A DNA stretch of 64,000 nt from Prochlorococcus sp. AG-409-K04 (GTDB taxonomy: Bacteria > Cyanobacteriota > Cyanobacteriia > PCC-6307 > Cyanobiaceae), in contig QCKE01000006.1 of assembly GCA_003215555.1 (NCBI GenBank), positions 1 through 64,000 on the forward strand. Reading direction: 5' to 3'. Below, piece after piece: positions 1-9,716 of this stretch (positions are counted from its first letter, which is position 1; every line of letters starts with the position of its first letter). Position numbers and translations under genes: made by a program. The notes beneath the pieces are model-generated. The model saw only the letters and a list, made by a program, of their open reading frames with translations. It had not been told where the DNA came from and did no database searches.

Positions 1-87
1 TGTCTGAATTTTCGAACTCCTTAAAATACAAAGTTTTCTCCTATTAAGATCTTTAGAAGAAAGTTTTTCTTTATCATTAGCATCCAA
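1..87 (-). CDS. Possible 5' end of a gene leaving the window
   Basis: On the minus strand a frame is open from a TTG at position 87 to the left edge of the window (29 codons, polar and lysine/arginine-rich). No start better than TTG is visible and no family can be recognised from so short a piece. A 14-codon plus-strand frame that closes at about position 59 competes for the same bases. Treat this as a hint that a gene continues leftward, nothing more. Confidence 0.2.
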   Translation of the reverse strand, partial: MDANDKEKLSSKDLNRRKLCILRSSKIQT

Positions 88-142
88 TACAAATACGCAA
101 CACTAAAGGCTTAATAAAAGAAATATCAAAGCTTATATTCAA

Positions 143-225
143 TGCGGATGAGGAGACTTGAACTCCTATAGCACAAGGCTACATGTACCTGAAACATGCG
201 CGTCTACCAATTCCGCCACATCCGC
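143..225 (-). tRNA. tRNA-Leu (anticodon CAG)
   Basis: Read on the minus strand this folds as a class II tRNA: acceptor GCGGATG pairs with CATCCGC, the D arm is the leucine-type GGCGGAATTGG, and the T arm holds GTTCAAGTC. The anticodon stem CATGT/ACATG encloses TTCAGGT, so the anticodon is CAG and it reads CUG. There is a long variable arm and discriminator A at 143. CCA is not encoded. It is transcribed away from murA. Confidence 0.96.
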
Positions 226-403
226 AAAATAATCAAAAATTGATCTACAAAAAATATATTAAATGCATATTTGAAATATACAAATGCAAAATTTTTCGAC
301 AATCAAGAAAGTGCCATAATAAAAATTTTCTTTTTCTATTGCTTTAATCTGGACGACCCCCAATAGCTTGTCATCATGAAGGTATTCATGGTTAACTGCA
401 GCA

Positions 404-1789
404 ATGCATAGTGTTGGATCAATATCCTCAGATTTGACTAAACCTTATCTAAAGGTTGAAGGAGGAAGGTGTTTGTCTGGATCTTTAAAAGTAAGTGGTG
501 CAAAAAATTCAGCATTAGTCCTGATGGCTGCTTCTCTTTTAACAAAAGAAACAATTGAGTTAAACAATGTTCCAGAACTTACCGATATTGATGTAATGAC
601 AGAACTTCTGCTTAGTACAAGTGCAGAAGTACAGAGAACCAAAAATCAATTAATCGTTAACACAAGATCTCTTGATTCAGAGACACTAAAGTTGCCCTAT
701 AAGCTGGTCCACGCACTTCGAGCAAGTTTTGTGTGCCTAGGGCCAATACTTGCAAGAATCGGAGAAGTTCAAATACCTTTACCTGGTGGCTGTCGTATTG
801 GATCCAGACCTGTTGATGAGCATATTAAAGGGCTCCAAGCATTAGGAGCAAATGTAACTATTGAAGGTGAAAACGTTATTGCAAAAACAAAAAGTCCAAA
901 CAAAAAATTAGTTGGTGCAAAAATAAACCTAGATTATGAAAGTGTTGGTGCGACTGAAACTATTTTAATGGCAGCAACTCTTGCTGATGGTTGCACAATT
1001 ATTAAAAATGCTGCAAAAGAACCTGAAATTCAAGATCTAGCAAACTTTTTGAACAAAATGGGTGCAAAAATTCAAGGTGCCGGAAGCTCAACAATAACAA
1101 TTGAAGGAGTCAATTCTCTTAAAGGATGTAAACACCAAGTAATACCTGATCGGATAGAAGCAGGAACATTCCTTATAGCAGCAGCCATCACACGTTCTCC
1201 GCTTACAATTTCTCCTATAATTCCAGAGCACCTTTCTTCTGTTCTATCAAAACTTAAAGAATGTGGATGTGTTTTCGAACAATCAAACGATGAACTCAAA
1301 ATCATTCCAAGCAAAGTAATACAAGCTGTCGATATCACTACCAATCCATTCCCAGGATTCCCCACCGATTTACAAGCTCCATTTATGGCACTTATGTCCA
1401 CAGCTGAAGGAATATGCAAAATCAAAGAAACCGTTTTTGAGAAACGAATGCAACATGTTGGTGAATTCAAAAGAATGGGAAGCAAAATAAATTTATGCAG
1501 CAATACTGCGATCGTTAAAGGTGTAAAAAAATTACATGCAACATCTCTTACAGGAGGAGATCTAAGATCATCTGCGGCAATGGTTCTAGTTAGTCTTGTA
1601 GCAAAAGGAACAAGTATTGTTCAAGGTTTAGAGCACCTCGATAGGGGGTATGAGGATTTTGAAAAGAAGCTCAATAACATTGGCGCAAACATATTAAGGG
1701 TAAATAATTCAGATGGAAAAAAGTTTAGTTTCTATAAGAAAAAATCAGAGGCTAAACACAATTTTTCTTCTGGGTCCGAAGTGGCCTAA
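404..1789 (+). CDS. murA: UDP-N-acetylglucosamine 1-carboxyvinyltransferase (MurA)
   Basis: MurA transfers enolpyruvate from PEP to UDP-GlcNAc, the first committed step of peptidoglycan synthesis in the cytoplasm. The 461-residue product has the substrate-binding SGAKNSAL motif (Lys34-Asn35) and the loop [10 protein letters not shown] whose Cys130 is the catalytic, fosfomycin-target cysteine. The rest matches the two-domain EPSP-synthase-like inside-out barrel (for example PDRIEAGTF and [10 protein letters not shown]). The length is slightly above the usual 420-430 because of a short N-terminal lead and a polar C-terminal tail. The start is the ATG at 404; internal alternatives would remove little. 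The next gene, tRNA-Leu(UUG), begins 33 nt after the stop, so co-transcription is possible. Confidence 0.97.
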   Translation: MHSVGSISSDLTKPYLKVEGGRCLSGSLKVSGAKNSALVLMAASLLTKETIELNNVPELTDIDVMTELLLSTSAEVQRTKNQLIVNTRSLDSETLKLPYKLVHALRASFVCLGPILARIGEVQIPLPGGCRIGSRPVDEHIKGLQALGANVTIEGENVIAKTKSPNKKLVGAKINLDYESVGATETILMAATLADGCTIIKNAAKEPEIQDLANFLNKMGAKIQGAGSSTITIEGVNSLKGCKHQVIPDRIEAGTFLIAAAITRSPLTISPIIPEHLSSVLSKLKECGCVFEQSNDELKIIPSKVIQAVDITTNPFPGFPTDLQAPFMALMSTAEGICKIKETVFEKRMQHVGEFKRMGSKINLCSNTAIVKGVKKLHATSLTGGDLRSSAAMVLVSLVAKGTSIVQGLEHLDRGYEDFEKKLNNIGANILRVNNSDGKKFSFYKKKSEAKHNFSSGSEVA

Positions 1790-1822
1790 AATTATTACTT
1801 AGTTCATCTAAAACAAAATCAA

Positions 1823-1904
1823 GGGAGCGTGGTGGAATTGGTAGACGCACCGCACTCAAAATGCGGCACCTTCGGGTTTGTCGGTTCAAGTCCGACCGCT
1901 CCCA
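1823..1904 (+). tRNA. tRNA-Leu (anticodon CAA)
   Basis: This is a class II tRNA: acceptor GGGAGCG pairs with CGCTCCC, the D arm carries the leucine-type GTGGAATTGG, and the T arm has GGTTCAAGTCC. The anticodon stem CCGCA/TGCGG holds CTCAAAA, so the anticodon is CAA (reads UUG). The discriminator is A1904 and CCA is not encoded. The argD ATG follows after only 8 nt, so 3' processing of the tRNA also creates the 5' end of the argD mRNA if they share a transcript. Confidence 0.97.
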
Positions 1905-1912
1905 TTTGTTTA

Positions 1913-3097
1913 ATGGATACATATAAAAGGCTTCCACTGAAACTGATAAAAGGTAAAGGGTGTTGGGTATGGGATGATAAAGGGAAAAAATACTTAGACG
2001 CAGTTGCTGGCATAGCTTCATGCAGTCTTGGTCATAGTGATAAAAAGTTGGCAGCAGTTTTACGTAAACAACTCAACACCATTCAGCACATATCAAACCT
2101 TTATCAAATATCAGAACAAGAGGAATTAGGAGAGTGGCTAGTAAGCAATAGCTGTGCTGAAAAAGTGTTTTTTTGCAACAGTGGTGCTGAAGCAAATGAA
2201 GCTGTGATCAAATTAGCTCGTAAATATGGACATCAAAAAAAACAAATTTCTGAGCCTATAATTCTATGCGCAAAATCAAGTTTTCACGGTCGGACACTTG
2301 CAACCATTAGTGCAACAGGACAAGAAAAGTATCATAAAGGCTTCGAGCCATTGGTGCAGGGTTTCAGTTTTTTTGAATATAACGACCTAACTTCTTTTAT
2401 CAATTTACAAAAACAGATTGAAGAAAATGGTCCACGGATAGCAGCAGTATTAATAGAACCTATTCAAGGAGAAGGTGGGATTGTACCTGGCAATATATCT
2501 TTCTTCAAACATTTAAGAGATCTTTGCACTAAACATAAAATTCTACTGGTTTTTGATGAAGTCCAAACAGGTATGGGTAGAACTGGGACTTTATGGGGAT
2601 ATGAAAATTTAAATATTGAACCAGATGCTTTCACTCTGGCCAAAGGATTAGGAGGCGGGCACGCAATTGGAGCTCTACTTGTAAAAGAAAAGGCAAATAT
2701 ATTTGAACCTGGCGACCATGCAAGTACTTTTGGAGGAAATCCTTTCGCTTGCAAAGCCGCCTTAACAGTTGCAACAGAAATACAAAATAGAAAAATCCTC
2801 GTGAATGTAAACGTTAGAGGAGAGGAGTTGAAAGAAGGTCTACGAGAAATTGTTGCTATTTATCCAAATGACCTACAAGAAGTAAGAGGTATTGGTTTAA
2901 TGCAAGGCTTGGTCATAAATGAAAAAAGCAAATTAACTCCTACAAAAATTATAGAAATGGCAATTAAGGAAGGACTACTTGTCATATCTGCAGGACAAAA
3001 CGTAATCAGGGTAGTCCCACCATTAATTATTACAAAAAACGAAATCAGAAAAATATTAAAAAAGCTCAATACCACTTTCAATCTATTAATTAATTGA
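1913..3097 (+). CDS. argD: Acetylornithine aminotransferase (ArgD)
   Basis: ArgD is a PLP-dependent class III aminotransferase that converts N-acetylglutamate semialdehyde to N-acetylornithine in arginine synthesis. The 394-residue protein shows the cofactor-phosphate motif NSGAEANEA (about residues 89-97), FHGRT (124-128), the PLP-ring contact DEVQTGMGRTG and the Schiff-base lysine in LAKGLGGG (Lys244). The open frame runs back through the tRNA-Leu gene, but those upstream codons are tRNA sequence. The ATG at 1913 is the first plausible start and matches the family N-terminus (KGKGCWVWD by residue 13). No Shine-Dalgarno sequence fits in the 8-nt spacer. The TGA stop overlaps the TTG start of folC. 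Confidence 0.95.
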   Translation: MDTYKRLPLKLIKGKGCWVWDDKGKKYLDAVAGIASCSLGHSDKKLAAVLRKQLNTIQHISNLYQISEQEELGEWLVSNSCAEKVFFCNSGAEANEAVIKLARKYGHQKKQISEPIILCAKSSFHGRTLATISATGQEKYHKGFEPLVQGFSFFEYNDLTSFINLQKQIEENGPRIAAVLIEPIQGEGGIVPGNISFFKHLRDLCTKHKILLVFDEVQTGMGRTGTLWGYENLNIEPDAFTLAKGLGGGHAIGALLVKEKANIFEPGDHASTFGGNPFACKAALTVATEIQNRKILVNVNVRGEELKEGLREIVAIYPNDLQEVRGIGLMQGLVINEKSKLTPTKIIEMAIKEGLLVISAGQNVIRVVPPLIITKNEIRKILKKLNTTFNLLIN

Positions 3098-4326
3098 AGC
3101 GCACTACTTTAAAAAAAACTAATCCAATTGATAGGCTTATTCCGTCTTTTAAATCTCAGGGCATGAATCTTGGATTGAGAAGAATTCAAAATGTCTTAAA
3201 CAAAATGGGAAATCCCTGCAAAGATATAAATGCTATTCAAATTGCAGGGACAAATGGAAAAGGTTCAATTGCATGTTTCCTAGAAAGTTGCCTCATACAA
3301 GCGGGTATAAAAGCTGGTTGTACAACTTCTCCTCACTTAATGGACTGGTGTGAAAGAATAAAAGTTGATGGTGAAATGATTTCGCAAGAAGATTTTGTAA
3401 AATATATAAAAGATATTAAAAAGCTTTCTCTTGAAGAGGAATTAACTCCTTTTGAACTTGTAATAGCAACAGCATTCAATTACTTTTCACAGAAAAAAGT
3501 TCAATTGTTAATTTTAGAAGTTGGTTTAGGTGGAAGACTGGATGCAACAACAGTACATCCTTTGCGTCCTTTAATTGCTATAGCAGGAATAGGATTGGAC
3601 CATTGTGAACATCTAGGAAAAACCTTAACTGACATTGCAAAAGAAAAAGCAGCCGTCATAACACCAGACAGTATAGTAATAAGCTCAAGACAAAGCTCCG
3701 AGGTACAAGAAGTATTAGAAAAAGCAGCTGCAAAAAAAAATGCCAAGATTTCATGGGTATCACCTCTCTCTAAAAGCTGGGATCTTGGTCTTCAAGGAGA
3801 TATACAACGAGAAAATGCAGCCGTAGCAAAAGGAATACTGGAATCCTTAAAAAGTTTAGGTTTAGAAATAAGTAATGAGGCGATCAAAGCAGGGCTTGCT
3901 TCAGCAAGCTGGCCAGGAAGACTGCAAACAATGTTTTGGGAAAATCACCCCATAATTCTTGATGGTGCTCATAATCCCCACTCAACCCAACAATTATCTA
4001 AAGAACGTAACAACTGGTCTAACAACCGTTTCGGCATTATTTGGATTATAGGAATTCAAATTCACAAAGATGCGCCTAAGATGATTCGACATTTAATACA
4101 AGAAAATGATACAGCTTGGATTATTCCTATAAATAATCATAAAAGTTGGAATAAAGAAGAGTTGTCTCAAGCCTGTCCTGAATTATCTAAACAACTACGA
4201 GAGGAGATATCAATGCACAACATTTTGAAAAAATTAATTTCGAGAAACGCATGGCCATCCCCTCCACCAGTCGTGACAGGTTCTCTTTATTTAATAGGAG
4301 AACTTATGCCTTTTCTAAGTCACTAA
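3094..4326 (+). CDS. folC: Folylpolyglutamate / dihydrofolate synthase (FolC)
   Basis: FolC adds glutamate to dihydropteroate and to reduced folates, using ATP. The 410-residue protein has the Mur-ligase-type P-loop GTNGKGS (residues 52-58), then EVGLGGRLDATT, LDHCEHLG and the C-terminal-domain signature ILDGAHNPHS. The frame begins with a TTG that overlaps the argD stop (TTGA), which suggests translational coupling. The ATG 23 codons later (GMNLGLRRIQ) is a possible alternative start, but it sits very close to the conserved LGLRRIQ segment. The gene converges on the minus-strand FAD oxidase, with 2 nt between stops. Confidence 0.93.
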   Translation: MKRTTLKKTNPIDRLIPSFKSQGMNLGLRRIQNVLNKMGNPCKDINAIQIAGTNGKGSIACFLESCLIQAGIKAGCTTSPHLMDWCERIKVDGEMISQEDFVKYIKDIKKLSLEEELTPFELVIATAFNYFSQKKVQLLILEVGLGGRLDATTVHPLRPLIAIAGIGLDHCEHLGKTLTDIAKEKAAVITPDSIVISSRQSSEVQEVLEKAAAKKNAKISWVSPLSKSWDLGLQGDIQRENAAVAKGILESLKSLGLEISNEAIKAGLASASWPGRLQTMFWENHPIILDGAHNPHSTQQLSKERNNWSNNRFGIIWIIGIQIHKDAPKMIRHLIQENDTAWIIPINNHKSWNKEELSQACPELSKQLREEISMHNILKKLISRNAWPSPPPVVTGSLYLIGELMPFLSH

Positions 4327-4328
4327 CA

Positions 4329-5675
4329 TTATCTATCTATCCAACCTTTTAGCTTCCCTGGGTTAAGCAACCCTTGAGGATCAAAATTTTTTTTAGTTTG
4401 AACCTGATCAGAATCAATGACCCCTAATCCACCATCTTCAACTGTAATTACATGTGGATTAAACAAAATAGCACCAGCTTCTCGACAATCGTTCATTAAC
4501 TGTTCCAATTCCTCACGTCCTTGCCATTTAACTAATGGTAAAGCAGCTATTCGTTGAGCACCTTGCTGCCTAACTGCTTCTAAATGCCAAAGTATATTTT
4601 TACCCCATTTCTTAGCTAAAAAATCAAGTGCATTCATTTCAGGTTGCGGCAATAACATCTGTAAATAAGTCCAATTAGGATCAGTAGCCCTTATATGCAT
4701 AGTCGTATGATTCCAAGTTAATTCCCGTAATCCATTACCAGTATTCTCTTGTTCAGAACCTAAATGACAAAACTCAGCTCCCATATCCAATGCAAGTCTC
4801 TCTAGAGTAGTAATACCATCTGGTTCAACCAATAACAATAAGCGATGCTTACTCTTAGATTCCCCACTCCAAGTCGGAAGCAAGCGAACAATTTCTTTTT
4901 CTAAAAAGGTACACAAATATAAATTAACTGCCGCCCGCGTACATTTATTAAACAATTCTATTGCATTAGCAAAATCTATACAGTCAATAGCTATCTCTTG
5001 CCAATTAACTGCTGGACAAGTAGACAATGTGGCAGCAGTAATTATTCCATTCGTACCATAAGCATGATTAAGAGCTTCTGCAGAATTTGCATTTAGTTGA
5101 ATCACTTTTGGAGAATCTTCTAATGTAACAACTTCAAGATGAAGAAGATGACCTGCATCTCTTAGGAAACCCCACCTAACAGAACCAATGCCTCCAGATC
5201 CTCCAGCAACAAAACCTGCAACTGAAGCTGTTCGCCAAGTGCTAGGCAATAACCTCAATTGCCTTCCTTTTGAAACCAAATATGTATTTAAGTCTCCTAA
5301 TAAACAACCGCCTTCAACAGTTACTGAACCAGTAAACTCATCAAAATTTCGAATTTTTTTGATAGATGTCATGAGCATTACAACTCCTCCTTTTAGCGGA
5401 ACACATTGCCCATAATTTCCAGTGCCTGATCCTCTCAAAGTAAGAGGGATAAAATGCTTTTGGCAAAGATTAGCGACTTCAACTACTGCTCTAATTGACA
5501 TTGGTTTTACAACTAGGTCAGCACAGCAGCCCAGTAGTTTCTCTTTGAGAACAGGTGAATAATCAAAAAAATCTTTGGAAAACCTTTTTTTGTCAGAAAG
5601 TCTCTCAAAGAGAACTAAGTCATTAATCTCTCTTATCTCTTTAATCAAAATTGCCAAATTTTGTTTGTGTACCAT
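4329..5675 (-). CDS. FAD-linked oxidase, GlcD/GlcE-like
   Basis: The 448-residue protein belongs to the PCMH-type FAD-linked oxidase family (glycolate oxidase GlcD/GlcE, D-lactate dehydrogenases). The FAD-binding half shows LRGSGTGNYGQC (about 98-109) and AGGSGGIGSVRWG (about 157-169). The C-terminus ends in the family signature FDPQGLLNPGK, which lies against the flavin. No iron-sulfur (GlcF) partner is adjacent, so the acceptor and exact 2-hydroxyacid substrate are unknown. A glycolate or lactate role would fit photorespiration, but that is inference. It lies 40 nt downstream of the amidohydrolase on the same strand, so the two may form an operon. Confidence 0.85.
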   Translation of the reverse strand: MVHKQNLAILIKEIREINDLVLFERLSDKKRFSKDFFDYSPVLKEKLLGCCADLVVKPMSIRAVVEVANLCQKHFIPLTLRGSGTGNYGQCVPLKGGVVMLMTSIKKIRNFDEFTGSVTVEGGCLLGDLNTYLVSKGRQLRLLPSTWRTASVAGFVAGGSGGIGSVRWGFLRDAGHLLHLEVVTLEDSPKVIQLNANSAEALNHAYGTNGIITAATLSTCPAVNWQEIAIDCIDFANAIELFNKCTRAAVNLYLCTFLEKEIVRLLPTWSGESKSKHRLLLLVEPDGITTLERLALDMGAEFCHLGSEQENTGNGLRELTWNHTTMHIRATDPNWTYLQMLLPQPEMNALDFLAKKWGKNILWHLEAVRQQGAQRIAALPLVKWQGREELEQLMNDCREAGAILFNPHVITVEDGGLGVIDSDQVQTKKNFDPQGLLNPGKLKGWIDR

Positions 5676-5715
5676 GTAATCAAAAATCAGTTTTTCGAGG
5701 GAAAAATTTGATCAT

Positions 5716-6972
5716 CTAAGTAATCCACTTTCCTTGTATCATGACTTTTCTTGTGGGTGGAGTTGACATAGCACTAGACCAATTATCAGCTTCCAAAAGA
5801 ACAAAGTCTGCACTGCTACCAACCCTAAACATTCCATCCCATTCAAGTCCCAAAACCCTCGAAGCTGACGTCGTAAATGTAGTCAAACCCAACCTATTCC
5901 AAGGTCCTGATTGAGTAATAATCATAGATGTAGACATCAAAGATAATGGATCAAAATTACCACCAGGAAACCAAGGATCTTGCACATTATCGCCACCAAT
6001 AGCAACAGTTACACCTGCTTGTTGCAATTGCTTGATTGGAGCAAAAGGCCTGCTTAATGGAATTTTTTTGCAATCACGAGAAAGTAACCAAAAATTAGTC
6101 AAAGGAAGAGCAATCACATTTACTTGATGTTGAGCCAATCTATCAGCAAAAAAATTTATCTTTTTAGGTGTAAGTAAAGCCATACTACTTAAATGACTAC
6201 AAGTTATAGGAACATCTATTTTCATTTGATCGAGGACATGTACAAGTTGTTTTAAACCTTCTCCAGGCTCTAATGAAGTTTCATCTATATGAAGATCAAT
6301 ACCGCACCCAGATTGATTAGCAAGCTCCAATAATTTGGCTAGGTCTTCCCTTAGCTTTCCAGTTTTATATGGAGGCAACACAACCCCGCCAAACAGGCCC
6401 TTGTAATTGGCAACTTTACAAGCTAAGTCCCTTCCATTTTTGGTATGCCAATAATCCAATGGTACTAACGCAACAAGCTGCAAATCAATTAATGATTTCC
6501 ATTCATTTTTAACTTTAAGTAAAACATCCCAACTTTCGCTACCTATCAAACCAAAACTATCTATATGACTACGAATCGCCCTTAACCCATTTTTCAAAGC
6601 TAATTTCAGAACATTCTCTGCTCGTAAACGAACTATTAAGGCATTCCGATCTTGATATTCTTCTAAATTTGCCTGTAAAGCTCCTTCATATGTTCCTGCA
6701 AAATTGGGCGATATTTTCCAAGTAAATGCTTTATCAATGTGCGCATGAGGCTCAACCAGCCTAGGAAGCAACAATCCTAATGAACAATTCTCAAAATCAT
6801 CAATTATCTCGATTTTGCTTATGCATCCTCTTTTCAAATAAAACCTTAATGGGCTCAAGCCATCAGCCGTAATTGGGACATTCCTAAGGTCACTTTTAGT
6901 ATCTATTAATCCTCTTGGAACATATCCATCAATGAATTGAATATCAGGAGATGTCTTTTTTTGCGCAAACAT
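5716..6972 (-). CDS. Cytosine-deaminase-like amidohydrolase
   Basis: The protein is a 418-residue member of the metal-dependent amidohydrolase superfamily (TIM barrel). Visible metal and active-site motifs are EPHAHIDKAFTW (strand 1 HxH), HIDET on the middle strand, CSHLSS, and GGDNVQDPWFPGG, which closely resembles the Asp-containing loop of CodA cytosine deaminases. The C-terminal GSSADFVLLEAD motif is the usual beta-sandwich return. Cytosine or a related N-heterocycle is the likely substrate; deamination would give uracil and ammonium. Substrate choice cannot be fixed from sequence alone. It is the first gene of a two-gene minus-strand unit with the FAD oxidase. Confidence 0.82.
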   Translation of the reverse strand: MFAQKKTSPDIQFIDGYVPRGLIDTKSDLRNVPITADGLSPLRFYLKRGCISKIEIIDDFENCSLGLLLPRLVEPHAHIDKAFTWKISPNFAGTYEGALQANLEEYQDRNALIVRLRAENVLKLALKNGLRAIRSHIDSFGLIGSESWDVLLKVKNEWKSLIDLQLVALVPLDYWHTKNGRDLACKVANYKGLFGGVVLPPYKTGKLREDLAKLLELANQSGCGIDLHIDETSLEPGEGLKQLVHVLDQMKIDVPITCSHLSSMALLTPKKINFFADRLAQHQVNVIALPLTNFWLLSRDCKKIPLSRPFAPIKQLQQAGVTVAIGGDNVQDPWFPGGNFDPLSLMSTSMIITQSGPWNRLGLTTFTTSASRVLGLEWDGMFRVGSSADFVLLEADNWSSAMSTPPTRKVMIQGKWIT

Positions 6973-7013
6973 TAATATTAATCAAGTAAGAATTGGTAAA
7001 TTTGTATATACAA

Positions 7014-7087
7014 GGCGGGCGTCGCCAAGTGGTTAAGGCAGCGGCTTGTGGCGCCGCTATTCGGGGGTTCGAATCCCCTCGCTCGCC
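7014..7087 (+). tRNA. tRNA-His (anticodon GTG)
   Basis: The cloverleaf carries the histidine-specific extra G-1 (7014) opposite C73 (7087). Acceptor GCGGGCG pairs with CGCTCGC (one G-U), the anticodon stem GCGGC/GCCGC encloses TTGTGGC (anticodon GTG), and the T arm has GGTTCGAATCC. CCA is not encoded. It is the only His tRNA in the window. Confidence 0.97.
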
Positions 7088-7184
7088 CTTATTTAATAGA
7101 ATGTTGTGAAACATCACAAACAAAAGTGATTGGCAATGGGAAAATCAAGATGACTTTTATTCAAACTATAGATTTTTTATCACT

Positions 7185-8585
7185 GTGATATCAACCCAAA
7201 CGCAAACAATACAACCCAGATTTAATGAGCCTATGAAAAACAGAGGCAGTTATTGGATTACAACCTTTGGCTGCCAAATGAACAAAGCAGATTCAGAGAG
7301 AATGGCTGGAATACTTAGAAATATGGGGTATGAAGAGGCCTCTACAGAACTCAATGCTGATTTAGTCTTATATAACACCTGCACAATTAGAGATAATGCA
7401 GAGCAAAAAGTTTATAGCTATCTAGGTCGACAAGCTCAAAGAAAAAGAAGTTCCCCTCACTTAAAACTTGTTGTTGCAGGTTGCGTTGCTCAACAAGAAG
7501 GAGAAGCATTACTAAGAAGAGTTCCAGAGTTAGATCTTGTAATGGGACCTCAACATGCAAATCGATTAGAGACCCTACTCAATCAAGTTGACAATGGTCA
7601 GCAAGTTGTTGCCACTGATGAACACAAAATCATCGAAGATGTAACTACAGCAAGAAGAGATAGCAAGATCTGTGCATGGGTAAATGTAATTTATGGATGT
7701 AATGAAAGATGCACGTATTGCGTTGTTCCTTCAGTAAGAGGTAAAGAACAATCAAGAGAACCAAAAGCAATTAAACTTGAGATCGAGAAACTAGCCCAGA
7801 AAGGTTATAAAGAAATTACTTTGCTTGGGCAAAATATTGATGCATATGGCAGAGATCTACCAGGAATAACTTCTTCAGGAAGACGGCAAAATACACTGAC
7901 TGACCTTCTCTATTTCATCCACGATGTACAAGGGATTGAAAGGATTAGGTTCGCTACAAGTCATCCAAGGTATTTCACAACTAGATTAATAAAAGCTTGT
8001 TCAGAATTACCGAAACTTTGTGAACACTTTCACATCCCATTCCAAAGTGGAAATAATGACGTTCTAAGAAGAATGGCACGAGGTTATACCATAGAAAAAT
8101 ATAAAAGAATCATCTATAAAATTAAAGAACTTATGCCTAATGCCGCAATTAGTTCTGATGTAATAGTTGCTTTTCCAGGGGAAACTGAAAGTCAATTTAA
8201 AAACACTATTCAACTAATTAAAGAAATCGGTTTTGACCAAGTTAATACCGCTGCTTACTCACCACGACCCAACACACCTGCAGCAAAATGGCCAGATCAA
8301 TTACCTGAAGAAGTTAAAGTCAATAGATTAAAAGAGCTCAATATATTAGTTGAAAAAATAGCAAGACAAAGAAATAATCGATATATAAACCAGATTGAAG
8401 AGATATTAGTAGAAAATATTAATAGAAAGAATAATGAGCAACTAATGGGTAGGACAAGAACAAACAGATTAACTTTCTTTCCCAAAAGAAATCATCAAAA
8501 CAAATCTTACTCAATAGGAGATCTTGTAAAAGTAGAAATAAATGAAATTAGATCATTTTCATTAGGTGGGGTTATTGCAAAATAA
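7185..8585 (+). CDS. miaB: tRNA-2-methylthio-N6-dimethylallyladenosine synthase (MiaB)
   Basis: MiaB is a radical-SAM methylthiotransferase that modifies A37 of tRNAs reading UNN codons. The three N-terminal-domain cysteines that hold the auxiliary 4Fe-4S cluster are present (Cys30 in TFGCQMN, Cys66 in NTCTIRD, Cys100 in VAGCVAQ). So is the radical-SAM triad Cys172/176/179 in [11 protein letters not shown]-terminal TRAM-type region follows. The listed start is GTG at 7185; an ATG at 7233 sits just before the conserved YWITTFGC and is an equally good choice. The 3' end overlaps the longest ddl frame, but not the preferred ddl start at 8614. Confidence 0.95.
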   Translation: MISTQTQTIQPRFNEPMKNRGSYWITTFGCQMNKADSERMAGILRNMGYEEASTELNADLVLYNTCTIRDNAEQKVYSYLGRQAQRKRSSPHLKLVVAGCVAQQEGEALLRRVPELDLVMGPQHANRLETLLNQVDNGQQVVATDEHKIIEDVTTARRDSKICAWVNVIYGCNERCTYCVVPSVRGKEQSREPKAIKLEIEKLAQKGYKEITLLGQNIDAYGRDLPGITSSGRRQNTLTDLLYFIHDVQGIERIRFATSHPRYFTTRLIKACSELPKLCEHFHIPFQSGNNDVLRRMARGYTIEKYKRIIYKIKELMPNAAISSDVIVAFPGETESQFKNTIQLIKEIGFDQVNTAAYSPRPNTPAAKWPDQLPEEVKVNRLKELNILVEKIARQRNNRYINQIEEILVENINRKNNEQLMGRTRTNRLTFFPKRNHQNKSYSIGDLVKVEINEIRSFSLGGVIAK

Positions 8586-8613
8586 CAAAAATCAACTCAC
8601 TACATTTTCAAAG

Positions 8614-9675
8614 ATGAGTAAAAAGATTACAACAGTTGGGATTATTTTTGGGGGTGCTTCTGGAGAACATGATGTTTCAATCAATTCCGCAAAAACAGTT
8701 ATCAAAGCACTTTCAGACACTAAAAATATAAAGAAATATGAGTTAGTAACTATTTATATAGACAAACAAGGTCGATGGTGGTCTAGCAAGGTTGCTGAAA
8801 GTATTCTAAACAATTTCTCTATAAATAGCCACCTAAATACAAACAATAAAACGAATTTCAAAGGGTTAAATCAATTACCTAAAGAAACAGAAAATATAGA
8901 CATTTGGTTCCCAGTATTGCATGGCCCATATGGAGAGGATGGAGCTGTACAAGGACTTTTAAAACTTACAGGGAAACCCTTTGTTGGGAGCGATGTATTA
9001 GGTTCAGCTATAGGAATGGACAAAATCGCAATGAAAGCTGCATTTCAGGCAGCAGGATTGCCTCAAGTGAAATTTATACAAGTAAATAGTTCAGATGTCT
9101 CAAAGAAAAAGGAACTCAAAATTTCAATAGAGAAAATTGAAAGTACATTGGGTTACCCATGTTTTATCAAGCCTGCAAACTTAGGGTCCTCAGTTGGTAT
9201 TACCAAAGCATATGATGCAAAGCAGCTTGTGAAAGGATTAAGACTTGCAAGCCAACTAGACAAACGAATTGTTGTTGAAAAAAGTGTTAGAGCAAGGGAG
9301 TTAGAATGCGCTGTACTAGGAAAAAATAAAATTTCTACTTCTTGTGTTGGAGAAGTTCGTTACATTTCAGATTGGTATGATTACCAAACAAAGTATTCTG
9401 AAAACTCAAGTGAAGTATTAATACCAGCTCCAATACCCAAAACAGTCTCAGCAAAAGTTCAAGAACTTTCTTTAATTGCTTGCAAAGCTATTTCAGCAGA
9501 AGGACTTGCAAGAATTGATTTTTTCTATGAAGAAGATAAACAAAATCTGTGGATCAATGAAATAAATACGCTGCCGGGATTTACTTCAAAAAGTATGTTT
9601 CCAATGCTTTGGGAAGCTTCTGGTATTAATCTTTCTCAACTTGTAGCTAGGTTAGTGGAAAGCGCTACAGAATAA
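8614..9675 (+). CDS. ddl: D-alanine-D-alanine ligase (Ddl)
   Basis: Ddl joins two D-alanines with ATP to supply the peptidoglycan stem dipeptide. The 353-residue ATP-grasp protein shows the N-terminal FGGASGEHDVS, the PFVGSDVLGS hinge, the ATP-lid region PANLGSSVGI and the metal-binding INEINTLPGFT. I chose the ATG at 8614, 28 nt after the miaB stop, because it lies directly before the conserved beta-strand KKITTVGIIFGG. A longer frame (GTG-type start at 8566) would overlap miaB and add unrelated residues. It heads a run ddl-(membrane protein)-ftsQ-ftsZ, the usual wall and division grouping. Confidence 0.95.
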   Translation: MSKKITTVGIIFGGASGEHDVSINSAKTVIKALSDTKNIKKYELVTIYIDKQGRWWSSKVAESILNNFSINSHLNTNNKTNFKGLNQLPKETENIDIWFPVLHGPYGEDGAVQGLLKLTGKPFVGSDVLGSAIGMDKIAMKAAFQAAGLPQVKFIQVNSSDVSKKKELKISIEKIESTLGYPCFIKPANLGSSVGITKAYDAKQLVKGLRLASQLDKRIVVEKSVRARELECAVLGKNKISTSCVGEVRYISDWYDYQTKYSENSSEVLIPAPIPKTVSAKVQELSLIACKAISAEGLARIDFFYEEDKQNLWINEINTLPGFTSKSMFPMLWEASGINLSQLVARLVESATE

Positions 9676-9716
9676 ATTAGTGCAGATTGCATGGTTTTTA
9701 CAATCTCTTTTCAAAC

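Noticed and set aside
1072-1503. 143-codon minus-strand frame inside murA
   Set aside because: MurA is certain; the reverse frame is a shadow without domain.
1829-1912. In-frame extension of argD through the tRNA-Leu gene
   Set aside because: These bases are the tRNA; translation gives unrelated residues and ArgD proteins start at the equivalent of the ATG at 1913.
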